Made by a program: the position numbers and the translations under genes | Shown here: piece after piece, positions 34,001 to 45,751 of the stretch | Numbering within the stretch: the stretch's first letter is position 1 | Layout of the letters: each line of letters opens with the position of its first letter | DNA from: Asterella californica | Taxonomy: Eukaryota; Streptophyta; Marchantiopsida; Marchantiales; Aytoniaceae | Length of the DNA stretch: 64,000 bases | Reading direction: 5' to 3' | Assembly: GCA_036924285.1 (NCBI GenBank) | Contig: JAYKYS010000006.1 | Span: 23,348,001 to 23,412,000 of the forward strand | Notes under the pieces: generated by a model | What the model saw: only the letters and a program-made list of their open reading frames with translations | What the model was told of the DNA's origin: nothing | Databases searched by the model: none

Positions 34001-36054
34001 GATGAAGAAGATACACAAGAACAGGCCAAAAGCCCAAACAGGCTCGTCAGCTCCATAGATGAAGCTCAGCAGAGAGCGCACAACGACAGTCGAGTAGATC
34101 ACGCCATCGCCATAAATAAATAGCTGTGCGCGTACAGCGAAGTCAACAGATTGTCGTTTCGCAATTGTCGACAATTATCCAGGCTTTGCTATCTACTAAA
34201 ACTATGACCAAAGCTAAGGAGCTTCTTGTGCGCCGAATCACAGTATGTATCTTACGTATACAGTGATCTGATCCGGTTTCAAACTCGAAGCAAGGCAATT
34301 AATAGTTACTCCATCAATCTTTCAAGAAAGTAGATATTTGTTCAACAACATGTAATCGGTACTTACAATAAGAATCGAGAAGAAGACCATAATGCCCGTG
34401 CGGCTGTAGTACATGCCCTGCATACGATATCCAGATATGCGATTTGCAAACAGGTGTTCAAATTTTGATAGGATGTAAACTGAAGACTAGCACAGTCGAC
34501 GGAAAATCGGAAAATTTCGCCAAAGCCTTCAGTGGGATAAAGAGGAGTAGCAGATACTCACTGCCATCTGACCGAATTCGGTTAGCTCGTTGATTTCATA
34601 TACATCGCGATCAGCAATAGAGGTCGATGATTTCAAGAGTGGCTGTTCGGTACCATCTGCTGCGGATATCTGGAGAAGAGAAGAAAATGGGACAGATGAA
34701 GAAAATTCAACGGCGTAAGGGACAGTGAAAAATAGAAGTCAGACCATCGCAGTGGTCACTTGACCTGCTGACTGAACTAAGGACTGTTACTACTACGGCG
34801 CAAAATCTTCGGGACCAGGTAAATCTTTTCTTCTATCTGGATTATTCGATGATTTTTCTGCTCTTGCAGACAACAGGGATGTTGTAGTAACGAGAGATCT
34901 GCGTGTCGCAACCGACAGCCACAAGGAGAGGCCACTCGAGGGAAATGTGACGCGAACCTGGATGGAGTTAGCAGACACGTTTCCGCTGGGAGCCTTCTCT
35001 GGTTCTTTGTCAAGTAGGAGGAGAGCATTGGTGGCAGCCATAGACTCCACGACAAAAGTCAGACTGACATAGCTGAGACATTTCATGCAAGGGAACGGAA
35101 GTACACTTAGAGTCTCTCTGTCAGCTGCCATATACTGTTACATGTTGCATGCTACAAATGTTTTATTTATGAAACCAATCAAACAAACGACCGAAGTAAT
35201 TTTATCTCCATCACTCACAAACCATATGTTCCCTTCGCCTCTAACTACCAACTCCAAATTTCGAATCAACGTCCGAATAAAGTATTCATCAGGCTCGTGA
35301 ACAAAGCTGAAACTCGGAATCTCTCACTGCTAGAGAGCATGAAGAGTTATACAGAGCATGATTTTGTTGGAGTTAATATAAAACCCACGGATAGGTGACA
35401 AGCTAGTACCTCAGGAAAGCAACAACAGTGATGAAAATGCCTCCCAGAAGCTGCAACAGGCATGTAAAGTCATGATTAACGGCTGCATTGCTACAAGAGC
35501 AATTTTAGTTCGATAATTTTGATGTACATAACACTTACGAGGCGAAACTCATGACAAAACAGTTCACCTGACCTACATGAAAATAGCAGAATCTCGACGT
35601 ATGATGTAAGGGGTTACGAAACCATGATAAGAATTCTGTCAACTTCACGAAACTTATGCTAAAGTGAACGGAATTCCAAATGTAATGAGAAGGAAACTGT
35701 TTGACAGTGAGAATTCCGAAATACTAACCCATCCTCCTGAAATGAGGACTGAAGGAAGGGCCAGAACGCCCGTGCCCACCACCAGATTAAATAAGTAGCT
35801 GCACAAGCGACAGATACTTAAAAAACACGGACATCCACTCATCAAGCACCGCAGATGTCAATTCCACCTTACCTTCGTCCATATGTCTGGGTTATTTGTC
35901 ATCCGAGATTATCTTCTACTAACGGCGGTGATTACCATACTCACGTCTGAATACGTGTACGTTGGATGACTGGTTTTTGACACATCTGAAGTCTTCGCCT
36001 AAAGGGTACATACATATCCCGCATGAATGGTCATTGAATCCACCTTACGCTCAT
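31065..36054 (-). CDS. TMEM104-like multi-pass transmembrane protein (19 exons)
   Basis: I traced 19 exons on the minus strand, all with GT-AG borders, giving an open frame of 492 codons including stop; human TMEM104 has about 496 residues. Exons: 36054-36049, 35998-35945, 35886-35873 (14 nt), 35798-35729, 35450-35410, 35072-34958, 34669-34562, 34417-34367, 34123-33984, 33802-33731, 33621-33547, 33305-33252, 33025-32904, 32763-32719, 32515-32477, 32233-32150, 31873-31767, 31599-31496, 31239-31065. Matches to TMEM104, in order: YLFNLVVGTGVLALP (TM1), VVESMAATNA, IYGDGVIYS, FFDFQNMKVLQI, LFGGAVYSFMCHH, PMMLITLRNNLDTLF, VDSLVGASGAFAG and the C-terminal SPFKGTKWVV helix. The family belongs to the amino-acid/auxin permease-like (APC) fold; its substrate is unknown to me. 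The least certain borders are the two-codon first exon and the end of exon 11. Confidence 0.88.
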
Positions 36055-38725
36055 CTATCATAGAGTTTTATGAATGTATATTTAGTGGATGTAAGTGAGA
36101 TGAAATTACAGGTTTTGCATTCTTGCGCGATGTTGGCGTGCGAAATAATTTAAACGTCTAATGAGATGTGACTACGGTAGAAGATCGCCGTATTAAACCG
36201 AACATCTTAAGCAGCGGCTTCGGGCTTCAACAGGTTTCCTGAACTATAGCTTCAGATGTACCTTATAGTATGCTTTGAGACCCAACTGGGTCATACACCC
36301 GTTGAGAGCACATGCAACTGGACGCTTACACTTGAGCTGATTCTTGCCCGCTGCAGGAACACATGGCACTCTGTTTTAGGGACTTGGGGATTGACGACCA
36401 AACTAGCTGGAGATCACCGCGTATAGTATAGTAAAACCCATGTGCTCATGAGAATTGAAACTAAATTTCGTACGGAAGGTGCGTTAGCGCGCAGCTAAAG
36501 TCAATGTGGGCACCATACGTTTCAAGTTCCTACGTGCCGCTATCGTCGAAGAAAGAGAACACGCCGAGAATGTACCGGTATGAAATTCCCCGCTTCCTTC
36601 CCGTTGTTCACACTCGACGTATAGCAAGAAACCCTCCAAGTCAAGGACTTATTAGAGAAGGCGATTCTGAAATGGCTGTTTCAGTTTCCAAACACATGCG
36701 CCAGGAAAGATCCAGTGACCTGGGGATATAATTTTCTGTATGGGAAGTGCCGCTGTGGGAAGACGACTCGTCAACCCGTTTAGCCTCAGCTTGGTTCGCT
36801 AATCCTTGTTCTTCGTCACGAGAACGGAACAGAACTCTATGTTCCAAGGAGAGAGAATATTCTCTCCCATCTGGGGAAGTAGTCAGCGTCCCCTATAAGA
36901 GAGACGCACGTCTCGGGTGTTAACATGTCACATATGTCGACATTGGAAGGAATGAATTAGATCACGATGATATAATTTAAATTCAGCTGCAGGCCATAAT
37001 GCTGAGCCCGAGTGCAACCAGGCAGTTGCCCGGTTCCCCTTGATGTGTCGTGCCAAGGCATACACTTTATACGTGGAAGTCCACTGCAGCCGTATCTCTC
37101 GTGCTGGTTCTACTTGCTTCTGGTCCCGTCCCCTTCAAGATGGGTCCCATCGATCCCCATCGGACTTTATATTGATCCTTTGGTAGCATCAAGCTTAAAC
37201 TCGACAGTGCAGGACGAAACTGGAAGTGACGGCGGAGAAAATAGGCTGATTACTTACACGATGGAAGTGAAGGGCCCGAACTGAGACGAATCTTTAGCCA
37301 TTTTTCAGCTGGTTTGCTCCGACTTCAATATGTCCTCTTCGTCTCTGTGTAGTAATAACCGAAACAGAGCGTCAAGTGGCGGCTCGTTCATGTTCTTGAA
37401 TGACATCACATTCCTTTCAGTATCAATCCATTCACGGGATATATCAACGTTAATTTCACAAATGTGTCAGTTAGATCGGTATAGAATTCGTGGACGAACC
37501 GGAAATCTCACTATCCCGCACTGGTTTCCGTCCCCTTTTTCTAGCGGGAGAAGCTATTTTACTGCACAAACATTCCCGTCCTCGTCCTATACTGAACACG
37601 CTAAGTTCTGCAGAAGTCTTAAGTCCAGCTCAAAGATAAAACTGAGGGAGCCTGGACCGATGGCTAAAAGGCATGCTGATATTGAGGTGAAAGAATGTGG
37701 ACTGATGGTGGTGAATTACCCACCAGTTGGTCGAAGACGGGGAGATCACCAAGTTGAACCTGCAAATTCAAATCAGCAAGTCTCTGGCATTTGGTCCGCT
37801 GTTGTAATTCTCGAACATGTGACTTGAACGTCAGCTCCGGGAGGATCCAGTTCCAGTCGTTGTCGGATGTTGCCGATAGAGCGACGTTACCCTACCATCT
37901 GTTGTTGATTGGGGAAAGAAACAACTAAAAACGGGACAAGAATAAGAAATCCATGGGGGGACGACCACCGCTTCCAGCAGCGGGGCTCTCGCGCACACGA
38001 GCAGTCGAGATGTAAGCCCAATGCTACTGGACCTCCAGCCGCTATTAATACGATATGGTATCCGGTCGCTACTGCACCTGGCTGGATCTGAAATGCTTCG
38101 ATGCTCTCGGCTTGATGCTGCACGTAGCAGACCATTGTGCTGGCAAGGCGCATTGCACGTCATTCCAACTTCCTCGGTTCCTCTTTCGTGGTTCCCTTGC
38201 TCCCCTCAGAGTAACAGATCTAGATTTCTTCGCTCTCTCGGAGTCTCTCCTCTCCTACCTGTCAGACCAGGTTCGGCCGAAGTGAATGATCCGGCCGAAG
38301 TCAAACTCGTCGGCGTCGAGTTTCTTCGACACTCCCTCACACTTCATGCCCCTCCTTTCTGTGCTTCGTGCTCTTTCACTCCCCCTAAGCCGCCTCCATG
38401 TCGGTCGGGGGACTCGGGGCCCAATTCGCTGTTACCTTTCGGGCCATTCTCCTCTCTCTGTTTATAGACGTCTCAAGCTCTGGTTCTTTGTGTCTGCCGC
38501 TGCATTCTTCCTTTGAGCGACACTCTGATCCGGTTTTGGTACACTACCAAGCTGGTGTCGCCCTGGAGTGATATGACCTTGTACGGCTAAAGTGTTCTTC
38601 GACACCCAGGCTCGATTCACATAAGGTTTTATTTATCAGTTGGAAGTAAGATTTTACAACCTTTTTTCTTGGTTGAAAAGTGATCTTTCAGTAAGAAAAA
38701 TATATACTTCTCCATTCTCTAACCT
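36055..38725. other. upstream region of the transporter gene and unassigned sequence
   Basis: 36055-36500 should hold the promoter and 5' UTR of the TMEM104-like gene; I see no convincing TATA box. From 36500 to 38520 there are overlapping short frames on both strands (the longest 165 codons, 37330-37827 plus; 148 codons, 38021-38467 plus) with no domain. A minus-strand stretch near 37810-37720 reads RELQQRTKCQRLADLNLQVQLG and could be a coiled-coil exon fragment, but there is too little to name it. Confidence 0.3.
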
Positions 38726-38735
38726 ACATAAGAAG
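38726..38735. repeat. target-site duplication, left copy
   Basis: ACATAAGAAG, identical to 48609-48618, immediately outside the left TIR. Mutator-family transposases typically create 9-11 bp duplications. Confidence 0.85.
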
Positions 38736-38878
38736 CAGGGATTTACTTGATCGGACCCCAGAACGAATCGCGGACTTGATCGGACCCCTCTTATAATTCT
38801 CTTCTTGATCGGACCCCCAACCTGCAACAGCCCGTAAAACAAGTAGCTGTGCCATGTCAGAGTACAGCTCGGATTGTA
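38736..38878 (+). repeat. left terminal inverted repeat of the MULE
   Basis: 143 bp pair with 48466-48608 in inverse orientation with about 16 differences. The TIR contains three copies of TTGATCGGACC and ends with CATGTCAGAGTACAGCTCGG. The latter block is repeated once more just inside (to about 38924), and a matching second copy exists inside the right TIR, so the subterminal region is itself repetitive. Confidence 0.9.
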
Positions 38879-39124
38879 AAAACAAGTAACTGTACCATGT
38901 CAGAGTACAGCTCAGATTGTACATGTCATGCTTTACAACCATGTCCTTGTACAACTGAAGTGTCTGAAGTGTTTTCCGGAAAATTTGAACGACACCATAC
39001 TGGTAACACAGTGAATCAATTTCTCTCTCTATTCCACGAGGGGTAGGCATTCGTCGACTGATACTTCGGAAGAGAATAGAGTGCGACGGGGTCTAGTTAG
39101 GAAGTGAGTGCAAACACTTAAACA

Positions 39125-41803
39125 ATGGAGGATGTACCACCTCCTCATACTGAAGAGGAGAGATGTCTAGATGGATTATATTTTGAAGATATTGACAGAC
39201 ATGAGTTTACGATGGATGCGAGGACCGATGATGAAAGAGATTTGAGCATACTAGATCAATGGCGGCGACAAATGTCACAAGCTCGAGCTGATGGCCGCGT
39301 GTTGCAAGGAAGAACATTAGAGTCATTGCGTGATGCTGCAGGCAGGTTGAAGTTGGGAGCGGAATTCTCATCCTTCAAAAATTTTGATTTTGCTCTTGAT
39401 AGCTGGTGTTTCCTTCACAGTAGAGCAAGCCAAAAGGAAAAATCGAAAGAGAATTATAAGCTGCGAACATGCAGGTGGGGTGGCAACGCGCGCTGCCGCA
39501 AAAGTGTCGAACAGAGAGGAGAGATAAATAGAGCTGCGGAAGGAGATTTTCGCAATATTCAACCACGCAGCTTTCATGAGTTCTCTCAGAGACAAAGACA
39601 ACACCGGCGACGAGATGATCAAGAAGCAAGCTCAGTCACACCAACAGCAGATCGAAAGGTGCCAAAAAATGGTCGATGTGGAGAGAAATTACGGTATTTG
39701 ATGGGGAGAACCATCTTCTATGGAGGAGGTTCAATCGTCGGAGAGGTGTTAAATCAATGCAAATGGAGAATTCGAGCACAAAGAGGAAAGTTCAGTGCGA
39801 AAATCATTGTCACAGTTTGCAATCTAGAACATACTTGCCCGGCACATATGGCTTATTGGCGTGGTCCTACATCAAATTCAAAGTTTCTTGCTACTGTTCT
39901 GTGTAATAGAGTGACGATTGATCCGCATACACCTATTCGTAACTTGATGAAAGAAATCCGAACATCTTTCAACAAGCAAGCACCTTATAACCAAGTGTGG
40001 AGAGATAGATAACATTCGCGTGACTGGTTAGAAGATAACCAAGCCGTCTCGTTTCACTACATTCCATTAGTGTGTAGAAGGCTTAAAGATGTGATCCTGA
40101 GTGTGTAGTAGATTGGAGAACATGAGAGAATCACCCAACTGTTTTCAGTAGGTTCTTTGTGTGTCCAAGTGCCACCCGCAACGCATATAGATTTTGTCAG
40201 AGAGTGATCTGCTTAGATGCTTGTCACAGTAAGAGCCGAAAATTTCCATCTCAGATTTTTCTAGCCACTGTGCTTGATGGCGCAAACGAAGCTATCATCC
40301 TGACATTTGTAGTAGCTCCAAGAGAAGATACCTCAAATTGGACGTGGTTCTGTGATCTCTGCGTGAGTCGATACATAGGATTTTGTCACCCCAAACTGTT
40401 ATAATCAATGATCGACAAAAAGATCTTGAAAAAGCCATTGCTGAAATATTTCCTGACACAAAACATGCGCATTGTGCACAACACATTCGCACCAACGTGC
40501 GCACACGTTTTGGAAAGGATGCTGAGCAGCCGTTCTTAGCGTGTCTTTATGCCAGAACTCGTGAAATGTAAGTTCTTCAAATTTCTTATCGTTATGTTTC
40601 AAATTGATTTCTTATCTGCTATCGTTCTATTTGCATGAACCATTTCTGCTTGACTAATGTGGTTACTAATTGGGTTCATTATGTACGAATGCAAGTACGA
40701 CAGTGTCTTGAGCAAACTGGTTGATTCCGGAGGAAGAGGCAAACAGCTAGGAGAATACTTACGAGATATCGATCCAGCGAGATATAGTAGGTGTGCCTTT
40801 CCTTTACCACGTTATGGGAAGGTTACTTCTAATGTTGCCGAGAGCATGAACAATACTCCCGGACAAATCCGATGGAATGCACCTCTTAAGATTCTACTCG
40901 ATCTTTGGTATTATAGTATGCAACAATTTATGAAGCGAAGGACACAGCTTCATCACGAGACAAATCTGTTAACGAAATTTGCGAGACTCAGGTTTAATGA
41001 GAATGAGCATGCTGCTGAGGATTTCTTCTGTCAAATATCGAGCCAAACCGAGGCCACGGTTCGTTGTCATAGAATTGGAAAGAGTACCTCTACCGTTTAC
41101 AGAATGTTTCAAATATTCTGTAAACGGTAGAGGTACATACCCTGTTTGGAATATCAAGAAATGGCTTGGCCATGTGGTCACGTGATAGCATTCGACAGAG
41201 AGCTTGGAGAGAGTCCAGTTACAGAGTAGACTCAGTTTGGTACAGTTCTAGTCTTATTTCAATTTATGGCCATTCATTTCTGCCTGCTATGACAATCGAT
41301 GACTTAGAACCAGTGTGGACTTGTGGACCACCTCCTATAGCTAAGCGTATCGGGAGACACAAAGTAGTGAGGATATAATAATACTCAGTTCTCACAAGCG
41401 AGAGCTACCGCTACAGCTGAAGAAACTGGTGATGCTGACGAGAACGTGGCTGAAGATGGAGAAGCAAATTCTACTGACGAAGTCACTATTGAGAACATTT
41501 TCCCTTTACATGACATGTTAGTGAATCATTTTCTAAGTTCAGATTTTGCTCATCGAAGGAGAAGAGTAGTTTCAGTGACTGATCCTTCACCCTCTGACCA
41601 ATTAGGATCACAATCACGATCTAGTTTAAGGAGTTGCAGTAGGTGCAAGCAACAAGGACATAACAGACGGACTTGTCATGGACAACAACTAGTTAATTGA
41701 ACACATTGCTTCTCTTCCAGTGGAGGACGAGATGTTGGTTGAGGATGAGAACGAGGTAATCTTCACTGCATCTAGTGGTGATGAAGATGAGGATGAGGTG
41801 TAA
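39125..41803 (+). pseudogene. MULE transposase (MuDR/FAR1-type DDE), decayed
   Basis: The first exon-like frame (39125-40012, 295 codons) holds an N-terminal acidic region and the MuDR DNA-binding zinc domain (C..C.W.I.A ... V...H.C, about 39757-39843). The MULE core follows: first Asp in CLDACHSK (codon 40216), second Asp in INDRQKDL (40410) with C..H in HCAQHI, and Glu in NVAESMNN (40840). The SWIM zinc-finger zone lies at 41130-41215 (WNIKKWLG then PCGHVIAFDRELG), a CCHC knuckle (CSRCKQQGHNRRTC) at about 41635-41676, and an acidic C-terminal tail ends at 41803. An intron-like gap occurs at 40569-40695. Stops at 40010 and about 40105-40111 and frame changes near 40150, 40370 and 41140 inactivate it. 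Confidence 0.9.
41084..41136. repeat. perfect 22-bp inverted repeat in the transposase
   Basis: 41084-41105 and 41115-41136 are exact reverse complements with a 9-nt loop. They encode overlapping parts of the segment before the SWIM finger; relative to the family, an inverted duplication appears to have disrupted the domain here. Confidence 0.75.
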
Positions 41804-42890
41804 GTAGTTGAAGTTTTGTGTAGTTTCAAGTAGAGCGTAAGAGTCTTGGAACTCAAGGTCGGATCGCTTCAAAACAAGAGTTCTTGTTTGACGATTAACG
41901 ACTTAACAATGTTGGACGATTATTTTAAAGATGGACATTGACACATGTTGCTGGTATGCATCGCCTCATGTTTTTGAAAGCATTGTCGAGTCGCAGTTTG
42001 CCTCCACATTTACGTAGATCATAGTCAGCATTGCTTTTCTGTTCTGCATTTTGAAATCTCTAAACTCCATAATTTCTTAGCACGAGTTAGTGGTGGAAGC
42101 TTTCCAGATCGGCTTGAAAGCCAAGCCCTACCCACTTTTATCATAAAGTAGCAGCGTCATGCAAGATCAAAATCATACTGAAACTCCCTCGGATATGCAT
42201 AAAATGTTACAAAAAGTACCATAGCTCTACGGGGATCGAAAAATGTGCCAAAACAATGAACATCAGCTGAAAGTTAGTTACCGAGCTATTTGGTATGTGC
42301 CTCTTAGACATATCTTCCTCATTGATGAATTTTTAAGGAGGAGAGAGAGAGTTTGTGGATAGGCAGAGTAGAGGAGGAGAGGAGAGAGTGAAGGGAAAGG
42401 AGAGGTGAGAGTGAAACGAGAGGAGAGAGAGTTCAGGGAGAGAGGGAGGAGAGGAGAGAGTTAAGAGAGAGGAGAGGAAGGGAGGAGAGGAGAGAGTTAA
42501 GAGAGAGGAGAGGTTTAAGAGTTCAAGGAGAGGAGAGTTCAATGAGAGGCGAAGAGATTGCGAAGAGAGGAGAGAGTGAAGAGGAGAGTGCAGCGTGTGT
42601 GTGCAACGTGTGTAGAGTGTAAAAGATTTGTTAATTCTTGAGTTGTTTTAAAATCTAACTATCTATTCTGAGCGATTTAATCACTGTGATGAGAACTCGA
42701 GGAGTTGGCCGAGGTCGAGCCCGAGGTCGAGGTGACGAGGTCGAGACCGCGATGGAGTCCCGGGAGAGAGGAGAGTACGAAGAGAAGAATCTTGTATTAT
42801 TTATTAGGGTTAACGAAACGTTCTGTTTTGATGTGATATGCTTGTTAGGGTAGGCGAAACATACTATTTCGATGTAGAAAACTTGTTAGG
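41804..42890. repeat. non-coding with polypurine tract (42335-42600)
   Basis: After the transposase stop there is no gene. 42335-42600 is almost purely A and G on the plus strand (GGAGAGGAGAGAG and variants), a simple repeat capable of forming triplex-type structure. A short GAGGTCGAG-type stretch at 42700-42750 follows. Confidence 0.6.
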
Positions 42891-42895
42891 ATTAG

Positions 42896-43385
42896 CGAAA
42901 CATATTATTTTGCGGTTTCACGTTATTCATAGTGAGTGAAACATACCTGTTTCGTCTCTCTTGGGAATGACACCTCTTCCCTGATTAATATAGTGAGTGA
43001 AACATCGATGTTTCGTCTCTCACAGAAGGGGTACCCCTTCCTGGATTATGGAGTGGACGAAACATCGATGTTTCGTCCACTGGAGAGACAAAACATATAT
43101 GTTTCGTCTCTCTGGGAAATGGTACTTCTTCCCCGATTGATACAGTGGAAGAAACATCGATGTTTCACCTCTCACAAAAGAGGTACCCCTTCCCAGATTA
43201 TGAGAGTGGACGAAACATCGATGTTTCACCCCCTGGAGAGAGATATCTCTTCTCCGATTAATACAGTGGGCGAAACATCGATGTTTCGTCTCTCACAGTG
43301 GACGAAACATCGATGTTTCGCTTCTCTGGGAAGGGTACCCCTTCACCGATTAATATAGTGGACGAAACATCGATGTTTTGTCCAC
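42896..43385. repeat. array of palindromes GAAACATCGATGTTTC, about 30-bp phasing
   Basis: Exact copies of the 16-bp palindrome begin at 42999, 43059, 43151, 43212, 43272 and 43303, with near copies at 42938, 43090 and 43363. The steps are 60, 31, 61, 61, 60, 31 and 60 bp, all near multiples of 30 bp. Each palindrome is embedded in longer symmetric arms such as GTGGAC..GTCCAC, so each unit is a hairpin. Between units are CTGGGAAGGGTACCCCTTC-like spacers. The array lies directly upstream of the cargo gene. Confidence 0.85.
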
Positions 43386-43439
43386 GCTATTTGCCCCTTT
43401 GTTTAACCATTTTTTTTATAATATCTTTGTTTCTAGCGG

Positions 43440-45751
43440 GTGTGCCATTGGAGAGTATGAAGGAGGGACCTTCAATGTTCAATTATTCTCACGAAGAGGA
43501 CGAGAGATATCATTTGAAGTGGTGTTGCGTTTCCAAAGATGAAGTGGAGAATCATTGCTCGGAGTGGAGGAAGAAGCTCTCGACCGACTAGGATTTTGTT
43601 CATGTGTAAACCTTTTATATCATTGAGGTTGTTTTTCTTCTTAATTTTATTTGCAGTTCTTTTTATATGATTAGGTTGTTTATTTTATAAGTTCCATTTT
43701 GTATAGAGTTCATCCAATCATACGATGAGAGAAATCATCGTGCTATCGTACAAGGACATGAGATAGTGTTGGATGAGTCGGTTATACGTGAGTCACTTGT
43801 TTTACTTATGGGAACAACCATCCCTCGTTCTCATAATGTCAAGAGGAGCATGATAGATGATTGGTTTCCTCAAAAAGATGAGAAGGGAAAAAGATATTTA
43901 TTGTGGATGTGTGAGTATCCGGAGTGGAGACACGTTTTCCAGCTTATTAATTGTCTCTTTCTGGCTCGTCGACGGTCAAGAGAAGTACATGGTCATTTAG
44001 CTCTATACGTCAAGACAAAAGTAGAGGAAAGAGGAGAAGATTACGATTGGACTGAGTTCATTTTAGATTCTTTGGATACGGAGATCTCTTCTATGAAAAA
44101 ACATATGAGCAAGGAGAGATTAGTGAGACATCCAGAGACATGGGTAGGTATGATCTTGACTCACCTCATGATCCACATGGGTATACTTCCCGAGGGAGGA
44201 CGAGTGGATTCTTCCCGGCAACATCAACCATCATCGAGTAAGACGTTTATTTCTTGAGTATTGTCTTAGTTTCTTTTACTTACTTTTCAATGATTATTCT
44301 TGAATACTTAGTGTTTTAACTCACATTTTACTTTGGTGGTTTCAGCTCGAGCGGAGTCTTCTTCTCGTGGTCAAGACCCACAGTCTTCGCAGCATGTTAC
44401 TCCATGATCAAGTAAGAGTTTTTAAATTTATCATTTCCTTCTTTGTTATGATAAAGTTTATATTATGTTTAAACTCTCATCTCAAGTGGTGCTTCCAGAT
44501 CCTGCTGTACAGTCTTTCTCTTCTGGGCAAGATCCTCAATCTTCGCATCATGTTCCTCCTTCGTCAAGTAAACTGTTGATAGCTTAGTTTGGTTTAGTTC
44601 GAGTTTACTTCTATTTCGAAACTTTTCAACTTGTTTATTTAGTTATAGTTTAGTTTTACTTTATTATATGTATTGAAACATATTTAGCTTTTTATTGTGT
44701 ATCTGCAGATGAGAAAACTATTCTATAGCGAGAATGAATCAACTCCATGAAGCCATAAAAAGGAAGGAGGAAGAGCTTAAGTCCAAAAGTGTTGAACTCG
44801 AGCATATGAACTATCAAGTCATGATAGTGAAAGAGGAATTGAGCACGATACGAGCGGCAGAAGAGTTCTATCCTCATCTAGTTGCACCTACTGCAAATCG
44901 ACGGAAGACCTTAATCCTTGATTTGAATGGTCTTTTGGTCCTAGTGAGAAGAAACGAGCATGAGTTGATGCCAGCGCGTGAGAAAGAATATGTAGTAAAA
45001 ACTACATCGAAGCCGTTTATATGGTACGTGGCGAGACGTGGAGTGAAGCAGTTTTTGGAAATATGACTAGATAAGTTTCATGCATCATATGGACTTCTCG
45101 GACGGTGTTAAACACGGCCATTTTACTATGTGCTATGGAGGATGTTGATTATTTACCTCCTCGAGTGGCAAGAGCGAAGGTATGAAACTTTTCTTCTTTT
45201 GAACTTATTTTCAGATCAACTTGTCAATATCTTTGTTGTATTATATGTTATATTTTTTATCTAAGATATATATTCTAATACAGATTTCTTACGTTTGTAG
45301 GTATCATGTTTTTGCTCAAGACATGTGTTTTAAATATAAGACGGTGAGAGAAGCTGTCTTTGGGAATCACTTGTACTTGGAAGATTTTGCAGAGCTTCAT
45401 CATCGCAACTTGAGCACGAGAGACGTATTGTTGGTGGATGATAGTCCAGTGAAAAATTGTATCAATCATCCTTTTAATGTTATACATCTTCCTTCCTTTT
45501 CTCTTTTCACTATGGATAGTGATAGAGAGTTGTATCTAGAAGCCACTTTGTTGTCTTGGCTTCTTCGTTGGGGTGTTAACCTCGAGGCAACACCAGCTTA
45601 TGTAGAGAGCAGATATTCACAAGTTTTTGATCAAGATCCATTTATAGCCCTTAAAAGCAATTGGACCAATATTACCCAAGAGGAGGTAAATATCGTTTGG
45701 AGATCTGTTCCTCATGGAGTTTGTATGGATCTCTACCCTAAACTCCGATGA
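43440..45751 (+). CDS. MULE cargo gene: transposon-type domain plus FCP1/NIF-like phosphatase domain
   Basis: Probable exons: 43440-43591, 43707-44237, 44346-44411, 44499-44567, about 44709-45180 and about 45284-45751, with GT-AG-like borders. The second exon reads VQGHEIVLDESVIRES ... ARRRSREVHGHLALY ... HLMIHMGILPEGG and resembles the N-terminal domains of plant transposon-borne proteins (plant mobile-domain/Transposase_32 style; weak). Two micro-exons encode the related repeats SSSRGQDPQSSQHV and SFSSGQDPQSSHHV. A coiled coil (44734-44860) precedes the HAD motif ILDLNGLLV (44914-44940), WTSRT at 45090 and LLVDDSPVKN (45428-45457). The second Asp of the usual DxDx motif is Asn, so catalysis is doubtful. 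A frame change near 45064-45090 and a stop in the third exon suggest decay. Confidence 0.6.

Noticed and set aside
35535..35570. A possible extra exon (VNCFVMSF) in the TMEM104-like gene
   Set aside because: Including it breaks the frame of the next exon and adds residues absent from the family alignment.
35654..35728. The open reading continuing past GGW in the TMEM104-like gene
   Set aside because: A GT donor at 35728 is followed by intron-like sequence; joining to 35450 restores alignment with the family, so the read-through is not coding.
37330..37827. A 165-codon plus-strand open frame
   Set aside because: Low-information Ser/Arg-rich composition, no family resemblance and no splice or start context; equally long chance frames occur nearby on the other strand.
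39368..39629. Two 84-codon minus-strand frames
   Set aside because: They are shadows of the MULE transposase N-terminal coding sequence.
42333..42542. A minus-strand open frame of Leu/Ser-rich sequence
   Set aside because: It is the complement of a polypurine simple repeat and has no codon or protein signal.
42936..43358. A 140-codon plus-strand frame with repeated ETSMFR units
   Set aside because: The apparent protein repeat is only the translation of the palindrome array; both strands read similarly because the units are palindromic.
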